Source of the DNA: Phialophora verrucosa
Lineage: Eukaryota; Ascomycota; Eurotiomycetes; Chaetothyriales; Herpotrichiellaceae
Assembly: GCA_002099365.1 (NCBI GenBank)
Contig: MSED01000014.1
Span: 1,054,001-1,118,000, forward strand
DNA: 64,000 nucleotides
Direction: 5' to 3'
Part shown: positions 32,885-42,731 of the stretch, piece by piece
How the letters are laid out: each line of letters begins with the position of its first letter
Position numbering within the stretch: the stretch's first letter is position 1
Translations under genes and position numbers: made by a program
The notes under the pieces: model-generated
What the model was told of the DNA's origin: nothing
The model's input: the letters and a program-made list of their open reading frames with translations, nothing else
The model's database searches: none

Positions 32885-33524
32885 TTACGAAGCACATGTT
32901 GTGTAGGACACACTGCGTACTGGAACGGCGGCAACACGGTCACACCACCTGAGGCATCGATTGAACACGGACTCGGGCATGAAACAGCCCTGCGCTGGAA
33001 ATGCAGCCGAGTAACCAACCGGGCTATTGGAGAGGCATTGTTGAACCATGATACCCAACAAGCAAACTGAGTCATTGTATTTTTGCATTCATTGATGGCA
33101 TAGCATAGCGACAAGACATCAAGACAGACAGTATGACAATTCATGAGCTCTCATGAAGATCACGAGCATTAAACTACAAACGTTCACTTTAGCTCCGTTC
33201 TCGCTTTTATCTCGCATTGCAGGTTGCAGGACCCCTCTCGTTGCCATGCGGCACGCAGCCTCGTCGGGGACAATAGACTAGCGCCGGAGTCCACCCCATC
33301 TACACAAGGCTGAACCCTGCATAAACTCAGATCTGGCCAGAAATGAGGCTCACGCTCCTTGCTTTCCACCCTCACACCTACCTGCGTCCACGGATTCAAG
33401 CACGGCCTCCCCCCACTTTCAGGCTCACGGACGGCCCAGCGACACTAACATACATGTCGCGAACATCGAGAATAGAGCTGTCAAGGCTCTCGTTTTAAAA
33501 TATTAAAACTGCAGAGAGGAGGAA
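32885..33524. other. Intergenic region before the ERV41 gene
   Basis: 640 bases on the 3' side of the Ser/Pro-rich gene and upstream of the ERV41-like start. Only short overlapping frames. Nothing else recognised. Confidence 0.4.
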
Positions 33525-34955
33525 ATGGACTCATTCCAGAACCATGGCCTCGACGAGTCCGCATTCGGGGACAAAGGCTTGACGGGGCTCAAGACGTTCG
33601 ATGCATTTCGTGAGTATCCCACAGGACGTCCAGCACTCTAGCGCAGATTCAGTCGACCACAGGCGCTACCTGCCCCAGTCCGATGCTCTCATCCAACAAG
33701 CCGATCTCACTGACGCGTATACTTCGCAGCCAAAACCAAACCTCGCTACACCTCCACCACCACGCGCGGCGGTCAATGGACCATCGCCGTTGTAGTTCTC
33801 TGCCTCTGCCTTACCTTTTCCGAACTCCGAACCTGGTGGTCCGGCACCGAAACCCACCACTTCAGCGTCGAACGCGGCGTGGGGCATGAACTACAACTGA
33901 ACCTCGACATTGTGATTGCAATGCCTTGTCGCGATCTCCACGTAAACGTCCAGGACGCGGCGATGGACCGCATCATGGCCGGCGACCTTCTCACCAAGGA
34001 AGAGACGAACTTTGAACTCTGGCTCGACCCGAGGAAACTTTTCCGGCTGCGGAAGATGCAGAGCGGCATGTACTCGGGTCTGCACGAGGGGGACAAGAAA
34101 CGGCAGAAAGCCGAGGAGGAAGACTCGCACGTCGGCCACGTCCTAGGACATATGCGGGAGAACAAGAAGCGGAAATTTCAGAAGTCTCCCAAATTGCCGC
34201 GCGGCACCAATATCGACAGCTGTCGCATCTACGGCTCCCTCGAGGGGAATAAAGTCCAGGGCGACTTCCACATCACCGCCCGCGGCCACGGGTACATGGA
34301 ATTCGGGTTGCAGACGCACCTAGACCACAATCTGTTCAACTTCTCGCATCACATCAACGAGCTTTCGTTCGGGCCGCACTACCCCAATCTGCTCAATCCG
34401 CTGGACAAGACCAGCGACACCACGCCCGTGCATTTCATGCGCTACCAATATTACCTTTCCATCGTGCCCACCATCTTTACGAAACGGCGCGTCGCGACCA
34501 AAAGCGGGAGCCTCGATCCCGTCGCAGTGCCGCAGCCCCCGGCGTTGGACATGTCGCCCCACACGGTCCGCGACAAGGACGGCATCGTCCGCCATGTGCC
34601 CCATCCCGACCAGGGCCGTGACAGCAAATCCATCTTCACGAACCAGTACGCCGCGCAGTCGCAGTCGCGCGAAGTCCCCACGAGTACCGTGCCGGGTATA
34701 TTCTTCAAGTACGACATTGAGCCGATCCTGTTGATCGTGAGTGAGAGTCGAGCCAGCTTACTAGGCCTGCTAGTACGGCTAGTCAACGTCATGAGCGGGG
34801 TGATTGTCGGTGGGGGTTGGATGTTCCAGCTCAGCGAGTGGGCCGCGGAGGTGTACGGGCGGAGGAAACTCAGACGCAGTGCCACGGGGTTGGGCGTGCT
34901 GGACGTAGGCGAGAAGGGCGTCAATGGCGGCGCGAACGGGGGAGTTAAACATTGA
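33525..34955 (+). CDS. erv41: ER-Golgi cargo receptor, ERV41/ERGIC2 family
   Basis: Two exons, 33525-33609 and 33730-34955, with a 120-base intron (GTGAGT to TTCGCAG), giving 436 residues. Exon 1 encodes MDSFQNHGLDESAFGDKGL, and the junction restores FDAFPKTKPRY. TM1 is QWTIAVVVLCLCLTFSELR at about residues 44-62. The luminal domain includes HELQLNLDIVIAMPCRDLHV, CRIYGSLEGNKVQGDFHITA and FSHHINELSFGPHYP, all hallmarks of the ERGIC/Erv family. TM2 lies near LLGLLVRLVNVMSGVIVGGG. Erv41 pairs with Erv46 to move cargo in COPII vesicles and to return escaped ER proteins. Length exceeds the yeast protein (about 350) because of a Lys/Glu-rich insert at about 155-180. Confidence 0.92.
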
Positions 34956-35641
34956 CAGCATCAAAGCGTCGAATGAAATGAAATGGAAATGGAAATGTCT
35001 CGTCTGGGTAGCTACGTGGATAGGTATGTAGGCATGTCATTGGCAATACGAAGCCCCACGCAATGGCAAGAGTACCTACATAACACGCTGACGTGCCGAT
35101 CCGAGTGCTGATTCGACTGCTAGTTCGAGTGCAGACTGGGGTCGATACACGTGTGATACTATAATCACATTGAGTCCTTCGCCCAGCGGCGGGCGGGAGA
35201 AAAGCTCAGCGTGGAAGGTCAGCGTAGTGACTTTGCCGAGAGGAGAAGGAGAGAGAGAGAGAGAACGGAGCAAACGCACGCGCAAAGCTCCTCCTCCTCA
35301 CCTCCTCACCGCTTCACCATAGCAATGGCTACTTCATCTATCTCACAACGAGACATCCATGAATCGATGATAATCGAGACGCGATCAACGGATGGACGGA
35401 TGGAACGGGACGAGACGGAGACGGGGACGGGGACGCGTGCAATCTGCACTGGGACACACACCTGAGTAACGCACCTACATTGATCACGTATATCTTCCAG
35501 TAATCATTTGCGGTGGTCATACCTCGTATATGTATGAGTGACCATCCGCGTCGAGGTGTCGAGGACTCGATACGTATTCTGCTCCGAACACAATCACTCG
35601 TTTTATACCTGTAGTGTCGAAGCGGGACTGACGTTGGGACC

Positions 35642-35685
35642 GGACTGGACTGGACTGGACTGGAATGGACTGGAATGGACTGGAA
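35642..35685. repeat. GGACT / GGAATGGACT minisatellite
   Basis: Successive GGACT units followed by alternating GGAAT and GGACT units over 44 bases in the low-complexity gap. Confidence 0.85.
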
Positions 35686-36294
35686 TCTATCGCAATTGCG
35701 GAATACGGTGTAATTTGTTCCTGTAGCAAGGCATGACGCGATGCGATAGCTGCGCGTGACTGTTCTTTGCTGTGCTATTGCTGTGCTGTGGTGTTCATCC
35801 CCGTTTGCGGCTATGGATATTGCGGAGGACGTCCTTTCACGTCCTCTCACGGTTGGCCCGAACGATCATGTCGACTCGCATGTCCAAGTGCAAGTGCAAG
35901 TCCAGGTGTCGGTGTCGGTGTCGGTCCCGGCCTCGAGAGAAGGCTGCTCGCCTGGAGAAGATGGGGACGGGTTTATTCCTCAAGGGCTCCGCGGAGATGG
36001 GACGTACCGAGGACATCAGTAGGAGATAGACGCAGATTCTAGGGCGAGAGGGAGTACCACAAGGCTGCATGCTGCCTGCTGCCCGCTGTCTGCTGTGGGA
36101 AGCGCCTCACGAACGACAGGGTATACAATACTCTGTCTGAACACGAGCGACCATGCAAAGCACACACCAGGCGAGAGACTAGGTGTTCCTTGCGGGCACG
36201 AGGGAGACGAGCCGGGTTGTCCGCGCTGGAATCTCGGTCGGAGTTACTTGATGTGGGTTTCCACTGCGAGTAGGGGACACTCGGACGAGCCGGC

Positions 36295-36358
36295 ACGCAC
36301 GCACGCACGCATGCATGTATGCATGCGTGTTCTGGACAAACAATCAATCAATCAATCC
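36295..36358. repeat. Adjacent (ACGC)n, ATGC-rich and (AATC)n microsatellites
   Basis: CACGCACGCACGCACGCATG passes into alternating ATGC/GTATGC, and after a 10-base interval into CAATCAATCAATCAATC. Simple-sequence DNA with no coding role. Confidence 0.8.
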
Positions 36359-36765
36359 TACACGGAAGCAGACATGGTGACTTGTGGAATCAGGTACGAG
36401 TACATAAACAGTATGCAGTACGGAGAACGTACTCGGTACTCGTACGGATTATAACGTGGCTGCGGAGTTAGTTCGGATTATGTAAACGGGACGGGGGCGA
36501 GGCGAGCGGCGAGAGTGGCCGAAAAGAGGGATTGCAGTACGTAGATGGCGTTAGGCAATGCAGGATGGCGAATACGAGGGGCCGTGCGACTGCTCTACAC
36601 GTTCGGTGTCCTGCATTGCAGACGTGTGGCTACCTATTACATTGCATACCTGTGGCTAGCCATTACTGACTGGCCATGGCCAGTGTCCCGAGAGTCACTC
36701 AGTCGCCCCCTTCTGATGGCCCGTTGGTTGTTAAGCGAAACCGAGCATTTTCCATTCTTTCCATC

Positions 36766-37650
36766 TCAGGATGGTTTTCTGGCGATGGTGAAGATGGCGA
36801 TCCAGTCCCATTTGATCTGGCCGCCTGGGTACTTCTGTCTCATGTAGGAGACAACCGCTTCGTCCGCACGGTCTTTGAACTTCTCCCGCTGCTCTGGCGT
36901 CCAGGTCCTCTGCTGGACTAGCCCCACCATCCCGACCATGAGCCGGGCAAACTCCTCCACAGTGTCTACTACGCTTGTGTGAGGGACTTCCTTGACGTCC
37001 ACGTCAACGAAGCCAGCCTTTGCGGCGTTTTCAGTGATCCATTCTGGCTTATCCCAGGCACCCCCTGTGTTCATCACACTGTGGAAAGCTTCGAGGCTAG
37101 GGAAGGCGGGGATCTCAGGGTCCGTGGCGAATGCTGCTTTGACGTCGTCAAGCCAGCCGACTCGCTTCCACGAGGACATGGCTAGCGTGCCGCCAGGTTG
37201 TAGCAGGCGGAGGAGTTCGTGCAACCCGGCTTGCCCGTCCGAGAAGACCATAGGGCCGAAGTTGAGGAGGACGTGGGTGAACTTGTCGCTCGGTAGCTTG
37301 GTATCCTGGGCGTCGGCCTTGACGGCTTCAGCACTTTTGACGCCGAAGGTCTTAATGCGGGGACCGACGTAATCGATCATCGAGTCTGCAAAGTCCGAGC
37401 ATGTGAGATGAAGATTCGCCTTCTGTTCGTCGTTCAGGGCGTCTACGATCTTCTGCGAAACAATGCCTGTGCCGCACGCTTGGTCGAGGATGACGAGTTC
37501 CCCGTCGCCAGGTGCCTTATCGAGCTTGGTGGCTTTGACGAGTTGTTCGGCGAACCAGCCCGTAAACTTTTCCGCACCTTGAGCATAAGTCTTGGTGAAA
37601 TCTTTACTGTTGAACATTTTTTTCATCGTATCATCCATCCCTGGTGCCAT
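36766..37650 (-). CDS. Class I SAM-dependent methyltransferase, 294 residues
   Basis: Single exon, ATG at 37650 (MAPGMDDTMKKMFNSKDF). The Rossmann methyltransferase signatures are clear. Motif I is VILDQACGTGIVSQKIVDAL (about 53-72), a motif II region follows at LHLTCSDFADSMIDYV, and a post-I region at HVLLNFGPMVFSDGQAGLHE leads into LLRLLQPGGTLAMSSWKR. The size and the LLQPGG strand match UbiE/Ubie-like small-molecule methyltransferases. No signal peptide or membrane span, so it is probably cytosolic. The acceptor substrate is unknown. It could be a metabolic enzyme, but no biosynthetic partner is adjacent. Confidence 0.88.
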   Translation of the reverse strand: MAPGMDDTMKKMFNSKDFTKTYAQGAEKFTGWFAEQLVKATKLDKAPGDGELVILDQACGTGIVSQKIVDALNDEQKANLHLTCSDFADSMIDYVGPRIKTFGVKSAEAVKADAQDTKLPSDKFTHVLLNFGPMVFSDGQAGLHELLRLLQPGGTLAMSSWKRVGWLDDVKAAFATDPEIPAFPSLEAFHSVMNTGGAWDKPEWITENAAKAGFVDVDVKEVPHTSVVDTVEEFARLMVGMVGLVQQRTWTPEQREKFKDRADEAVVSYMRQKYPGGQIKWDWIAIFTIARKPS

Positions 37651-38393
37651 GTTGGCTTCGACACTCCTAGAGATAGGGGGGAGAAACCTGCGAAATTCGT
37701 CTGTTTCGCAGCCGTAAGGCCAGATAGCTTGAGACGTCGCAAATGGAGTAAGTGTCTCATACGCCAGTCACTTTCCACGCAGAGCTCATCACAATATCAC
37801 ACAAAGTAGAGATTTCGCTGGGCACAACCATGGGAGATCTGAATAAGTATGGCCATTCTTCGCAGGCTGTTGTTGTCGGAGACATCTCATATGTCTCCGA
37901 TAGCAAGCGTAATCCTCCAGGCTGGGTGCCTGAGCTCGAGCAACGAGAGCGATACGCTTTAAGCATTGTCTCCGACTCAAGTATCATGCGAACTGGGAGC
38001 CGGGCCCTACCTACCTTCGAAGCGACGACGAACGCTCCGCGCCCAGCAACTTGTGGGAAAATAGAGCAGACAAGAAGTGGAAGGATGAATGGTGGACTGT
38101 CGCACTGTTTGCCAGCTGAGTACCATCGCAGGGAGGCATCGACCAATAGGAGAGTTTCAGGGTTCTCGGGAAACCTGCCTGGCTCGTGCTGCATGCTGGT
38201 CCCGTGCCTTCGTACGAGAGGGGAAGGTAGTCCGCTTGTTTCTTCCTTTCTAACCCTTCCGGCCACCAGCGACACTTTCTTGACCGGCAAGCCACAGGGC
38301 GCGCTCATTCTTACAACAGTCATTCGGTTCGTCAGCAAGGCCGGATCAGGTACAATCGGACGGAATAGCAATAAGCGCCATGACTAATGCAAT
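37651..38393. other. Intergenic region between the methyltransferase and coiled-coil genes
   Basis: About 740 bases between divergent starts. A plus-strand frame with an ATG at 37830 in a favourable context (ACCATGG) runs 185 codons to 38387. The minus strand of the same stretch is also open (37757-38371), and no motif is seen in either, so neither is called. A perfect 10-base inverted repeat lies at 37876-37900. Confidence 0.4.
37876..37900. repeat. Perfect inverted repeat, 10-base arms and 5-base loop
   Basis: TCGGAGACAT and ATGTCTCCGA are exact reverse complements separated by CTCAT. It lies in the region that should hold promoters of the flanking divergent genes. A symmetric protein-binding site is possible, but this is inference. 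Confidence 0.7.
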
Positions 38394-39881
38394 ATGCCCA
38401 TCCCCGTGCGCTCCCACTCCCCAATCAAGTCAAATTCTGCTGCGACCGGCCCGTCATCAACGACAACAACAGCGCTCGGAACCGTGCCACACACTGAAGC
38501 ACCAGGCGCAAAAGAACTGACAAGGCTGACAAGGGGACCGGCATCTGCCCGCGCCACAAGCAAAGCATCTGCACGAACAGTCACTGAACCAAAGCCCGAC
38601 AATCCTGGTCCAGCGGCGAAGGTTCCCGTCAGTAATATCCGCGGGGAAGCCCATGCGGCCCTTGGCCATACCAGGAACAACTTGTCAGCCAGCAGCAGCG
38701 GCGCGACACGGACAGCCCCAGCCGTGTCGGGAGTGGCAGTTGCTACGGCAACTTCTCGGGCACAATGGTCAAGCAACAGAAATGTAGCAAATGTCAGAGG
38801 CCCGGTCTTGAGCTCGCATAGTAGGGCCTTGAGTGCCACGACCAAGGCGAGGAGAACCGCCGAAACCCGAATTCACCAGGACGAGGCTCGCACGGCGAGT
38901 GATCTGGTGCCTTCTCATGCACTGTCATCGACGACAGTCAAGGCATCGCTGTCGGGCTCTGAGAAAGCGAGGGATGTGCCAACCGTGAGGCCAAGCTTTA
39001 GCACTTACCAACAGCACTATAGTCCAAAGAAACCAGCCCCCGTGGCATCTGCCTCGGCTCCTAACAGAGTTGCTATTCGTCCCGGATCCGCAGGCCGCGT
39101 CATTCCGGCCGCGGAAATTGGCAACCTTCAAGACGAGTTGGTACAATTATCCATCGTCCAGGGGAAGTCATCGGCCACTCTCCAGGCTTATGGGGCGTCA
39201 ATCGAGTCGCACTTGAGAGCAAGTTTTGATGCTGTGGCAAAGCAGTTGAGTTTGCTCAAATCCCGGCAGCGTGATCGGCAATCAACCATCAACGCACTTT
39301 CAGTGAGCGAGTGGCTCGAGAAGAAGCGACAAACTCCAGCTGGAGCGGATACTGGATGTGATGCACTACTTCTTCTGGCGCACTGCCAGAGAGAGTTGCA
39401 GGACGTCAGCAAAGAAAACGGCCCCCTGATGGATGCCATGAAGATCTTTGACGAGTGGTGCGTCCATACGTCTTCTAGAAGGTCGAACCGCGCCGCCGAT
39501 GCTCTCTGCGATGGGGACGATGCCCAGGACCTGGAAAACTTGTTCGGCCCCAGTCCTGTGGTAGCTGGACAGTGGTCAGCCTCGTTTTCGTCAGCGGAAG
39601 GTCGAGTTGGAGCATGCGCAGCGTCATGGATTGATCTGCACCGGCCGGCCGAGTCCACCTCACTTGGTCTGCTGATCAAAATGCAGACAGTTCTTGCCAA
39701 CCAGATACTGCAAGAAATTGGGATGTGCAGGTCCATAGAAGGCCTGATTGTTCGAGAAGAACAGGAGTGGGTTAGAACCGCGGTCGAGGTTGCTCTTCAA
39801 GACGCAGAATTACATCATTCCGCAACTGCTGCTCAGGCTAGTATTAGAAGGGGCCTTTGGGACACGGGTGAACTTGCTTAG
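38394..39881 (+). CDS. Unknown protein: disordered N-half, helical C-half
   Basis: Single exon of 495 residues with ATG at 38394 (MPIPVRSHSPIKSNSAATG). Residues 1-225 are Ser/Thr/Ala-rich and disordered. From about 235 a helical region begins (EIGNLQDELVQLSIVQGKSS) and continues through SHLRASFDAVAKQLSLLKSR, INALSVSEWLEK and CQRELQDVSKENGPLMDAMK. It ends in a Trp/Leu-rich part and another helix near SLGLLIKMQTVLANQILQEI. The layout, a basic disordered arm plus coiled coils, resembles cytoskeletal or spindle-associated fungal proteins, but I do not recognise the family. Codon use and the single long frame support it as a true gene. Confidence 0.7.
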   Translation: MPIPVRSHSPIKSNSAATGPSSTTTTALGTVPHTEAPGAKELTRLTRGPASARATSKASARTVTEPKPDNPGPAAKVPVSNIRGEAHAALGHTRNNLSASSSGATRTAPAVSGVAVATATSRAQWSSNRNVANVRGPVLSSHSRALSATTKARRTAETRIHQDEARTASDLVPSHALSSTTVKASLSGSEKARDVPTVRPSFSTYQQHYSPKKPAPVASASAPNRVAIRPGSAGRVIPAAEIGNLQDELVQLSIVQGKSSATLQAYGASIESHLRASFDAVAKQLSLLKSRQRDRQSTINALSVSEWLEKKRQTPAGADTGCDALLLLAHCQRELQDVSKENGPLMDAMKIFDEWCVHTSSRRSNRAADALCDGDDAQDLENLFGPSPVVAGQWSASFSSAEGRVGACAASWIDLHRPAESTSLGLLIKMQTVLANQILQEIGMCRSIEGLIVREEQEWVRTAVEVALQDAELHHSATAAQASIRRGLWDTGELA

Positions 39882-40333
39882 CAAGGTACCACCCCCCGGA
39901 CAATAGCAACTCGCTCCAGTTGTGCTGACGCGCAGGTGGTCTGCATGGCCGTGCTTCATATTCAAGTGTCGTTCCGTTGTAAGAGCTATTAATTCTGCCG
40001 TCGTTTGATCATATCCGGCTCGAAGGATTCTCGTGGGAAGGAAGGGAAGCCAAATACCCCAAACGGAAGATCTGATGAGGAGATGTCTGCTCCGATCGAG
40101 GAATGATAGGTCATCTCTTCGCACTCCCCGATTTGGACATTTGGCCAGGAAAGGCATGATAGAGGATGAAGTAACATCAGGACGAAGGAATGGCGTGGGT
40201 CTAGCGAAGCTGCGGCGAAGCGTGTTCACTGCATGTATCCGACTTTCTCGGCGACCCGGAGGACGTCGGCTTGGTGGACTCGACTGAGCAATTGGCACGT
40301 TGAAAAGGAGTGGAACAACCATCTGCACCAATC
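39882..40333. other. Intergenic, no supported gene
   Basis: About 450 bases after the coiled-coil gene. Opposing open frames at 40033-40287 (+) and 39810-40331 (-) lack motifs and overlap. Nothing else recognised. Confidence 0.3.
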
Positions 40334-40513
40334 ATGGGCGGCAATGGAGGCCCAGCGCAGATCCAGGATGCACTGTACGAGTACCAGCACGCCCCAAAAA
40401 TCGATGCCTCAGTCAACTGGAGATCAGTAGGCCCGCAGAAGCGCCTGTACAAGAAGCTGATGGCGGTCCGCCTTTTGGGTAGAGTTCCGTACTTCGTCCA
40501 AAGGCGAAAGTAA
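40334..40513 (+). CDS. Small open reading frame, 59 residues, unrecognised
   Basis: An ATG at 40334 in the context AATCATGGGC starts MGGNGGPAQIQDALYEYQHA, continues APKIDASVNWRSVGPQK and ends basic (RLYKKLMAVRLLGRVPYFVQ, then RRK). The peptide looks unlike random translation: it has balanced composition, a regular amphipathic basic C-terminus and C/G-ending codons. It could be a genuine small protein, possibly organellar, or the last exon of a longer gene whose 5' exons I could not identify. No known family is claimed. Confidence 0.35.
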   Translation: MGGNGGPAQIQDALYEYQHAPKIDASVNWRSVGPQKRLYKKLMAVRLLGRVPYFVQRRK

Positions 40514-42731
40514 GCGCTCCGCTCGAAGGAGTGTGGCCGCCCTTTCGCCGTCAGTCAAAGGAGGGGGCTGGATGAATAATACGCCCTCTGTGTGAGCGAC
40601 GAGCTCCTGTTGCATGAAAGTGCCATACTACTTTATTTTCGGTTAGAGGCACGTACTCACGTCGGGCTTCAGGCGATCAGGATTTGTATCCTGGACCCTG
40701 CAAGCATAAAACTCTGCTTCGTCATGCTATGTTGGGTAGGGATCGTGGCGGTCCGTCAAACGGTCGGACTCGACAGCGCCACGCAGGCTATTGGGAAATG
40801 GCCTAGCGGCGAAAGCGACCGTAAGGGCCGTAATAGAGTGAAAGTCGACCTGATGGCGGCGGGGCGTTTGAAGTGTCTGTTTGGCAGATCTGTTCCGCTT
40901 TCGTGCTAGGCGCAGCGAGGCGTTCTCCTGCAAGAGAATGCGTGAATATGTTCGAGTTTGGTCTGGTCGAGTTGTCACAGAGCACACCTCGGCAAGTATT
41001 CGGTTGATAAAATACTCAGCAAGCTTGGAGAGCTGTCATTCTATGGAGCCATTGGCCATCGCCAGGTCAAGGATCAAAAGAGTTAGGTGATATATCCTTG
41101 AGCGAAGCTAGCGCCACGTGGTAAGCTCATACGGAGTCCTCTGACGGGGACTCGGCTATGTCTGATGACCAGAGAATATCAAAGACTTTCACCAGGGGGT
41201 CCATGATTGGCAGGATGTGGATGGGATTCAGCTGGGACTGTTCAGTTGCATGACATAAATGGGCCAAGAATGGGGAAGGTGGTCTTGCTGCTCGGGTCAA
41301 GTCAGGATGGTTGCTCGTGGTGCTGACCTAGCACGGCTGGATTTGTCTCAACCAGGAGTGTCGTGGTTGGATGGTTTGATCCTCGTTGTCAACTTGTCCA
41401 GGTGGGTTGGTGTGAGCTCGGAGTGCAGGGCATTGATTGGGAATAGCGACTAGCTTATCTAATAAAGTGGTGATTTGTAGTCATCGGAAAACAGAAGCTT
41501 GATTCCTCAAGGTTACAGCAATACGGGCTCGAGCATGTCATGGTAACTGTGGCAATTGATCAGGTAAGAGGCGCGAAGCCGTGCATGGGTGCCGTTGCTG
41601 CTCTTAGCATCTCACCAGCGGCGGAACGAGATACGAGCCATGAGACTCGAGTCGGCGAGATCCTGTCTCTCTTGTTTCACAGCTCACCTCCACCCTGTCC
41701 TGGGCAGGAGACGTGGACCTAGCCTTGGGCCGTTGACGGTACAGATGTGATGGTGCCAACAGAATAGACCGGATCACGTTATCTTCGTGTTTCCTGTCAA
41801 AGACTGTTCGAGATAGCAATTCCCTCGTTCAGTTAGTCTCGACGCAGCGTGCCACCGATAGGTTCTTCCAGTTCCGTGCCGCTCCCTTCCAATGACACAA
41901 TTACCCGCCTTCGCATCGCATTCCGAGCGTGCAGCCGTGGCAATCCGAAACAAGCAAGCGTAGAAGTTGATGTGCGAAGATGCGTCGCTCGTTCGGCGCC
42001 TGTGGAAGACGCAGCCTGCGTTCTGTGTACTGACCACACCAGGCTGTGCATTGCAGAATCAAGTGCTTGCGTTGACTGGCTCCAGGCCGGGTTCCTCCGT
42101 CCCCACCGTTGGTTTCCCGGCCCAGTATCCATCCGACTAAAATATTGCCAGGCTTTGCAGAAAACTGTTAGCCCACCACCACGCCCACTGCGTCCAAACC
42201 CACCGACGGAGCTACGGTGATCTCTGATCTGCTATGCTCCGCGTACGAGTACCGACTCACAGTCCTGCGCTGACTCCCAGGCCAATTCCTTCCGCCTTCT
42301 CCAATCCTTCTCGATCTCCCTCTTCCCTCTTCCAGATCCTCTTTTCCCCCTGGCACCCACGCACAACCGTCCAATCGAGATCGCGCCATCGAGGCGGCCC
42401 TGTCCTTTCTTCCCTAGCCGCAGGCCACGCTTCAGATACATACATACTATACACGCCCCATGCCCGCTTAGGCATGTCCTGCTCTCCGTGCAGGCTTCCG
42501 TCGCAATTCGCGAGCATGCAATATATCCAGACATTCGCCTCCCGCGCCAGTCCCTTGCGATAAATCACGCGGGCACCGAAGGGGAACGCCCTCGTCCTAG
42601 ACCCGTCGGGCCACCTCCTCGCTGGCTTGCCACGCGCGTTTGCATTCTCGGCCGCCATCTCAAATGTTGCCCTGCACACGCCACTCCCCGTCGAAAAAGG
42701 ACTTGAAGCTGGCGGACGGTCGGTGGAGGTG
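40514..42731. other. 2.2 kb intergenic region upstream of the CGNC gene
   Basis: No frame here has a domain or convincing composition. The last 500 bases before 42732 are strongly C/T-rich, typical of a fungal promoter and long 5' leader. They include a short ATG-started frame at about 42517 (MQYIQTFASRASPLR) that would act as an upstream ORF if transcribed. Confidence 0.4.

Larger units (their letters stand above)
34956..36765. other. Gene-poor region rich in simple repeats
   Basis: 1.8 kb with no supported gene. It contains GA-rich strings (35240-35265), GGACT and GGAATGGACT repeats (35642-35685), GTGCAAGT and GGTGTC repeats (35885-35930), an ACGC/ATGC run (36295-36330), an AATC run (36340-36358), and several TACTCGTA/GTACGAG words near 36395-36445. 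Overlapping open frames here encode repeat-derived peptides. Confidence 0.6.

Noticed and set aside
37757..38371. Minus-strand 204-codon frame
   Set aside because: Overlaps an equally long plus-strand frame, no motif, and start and composition are unremarkable.
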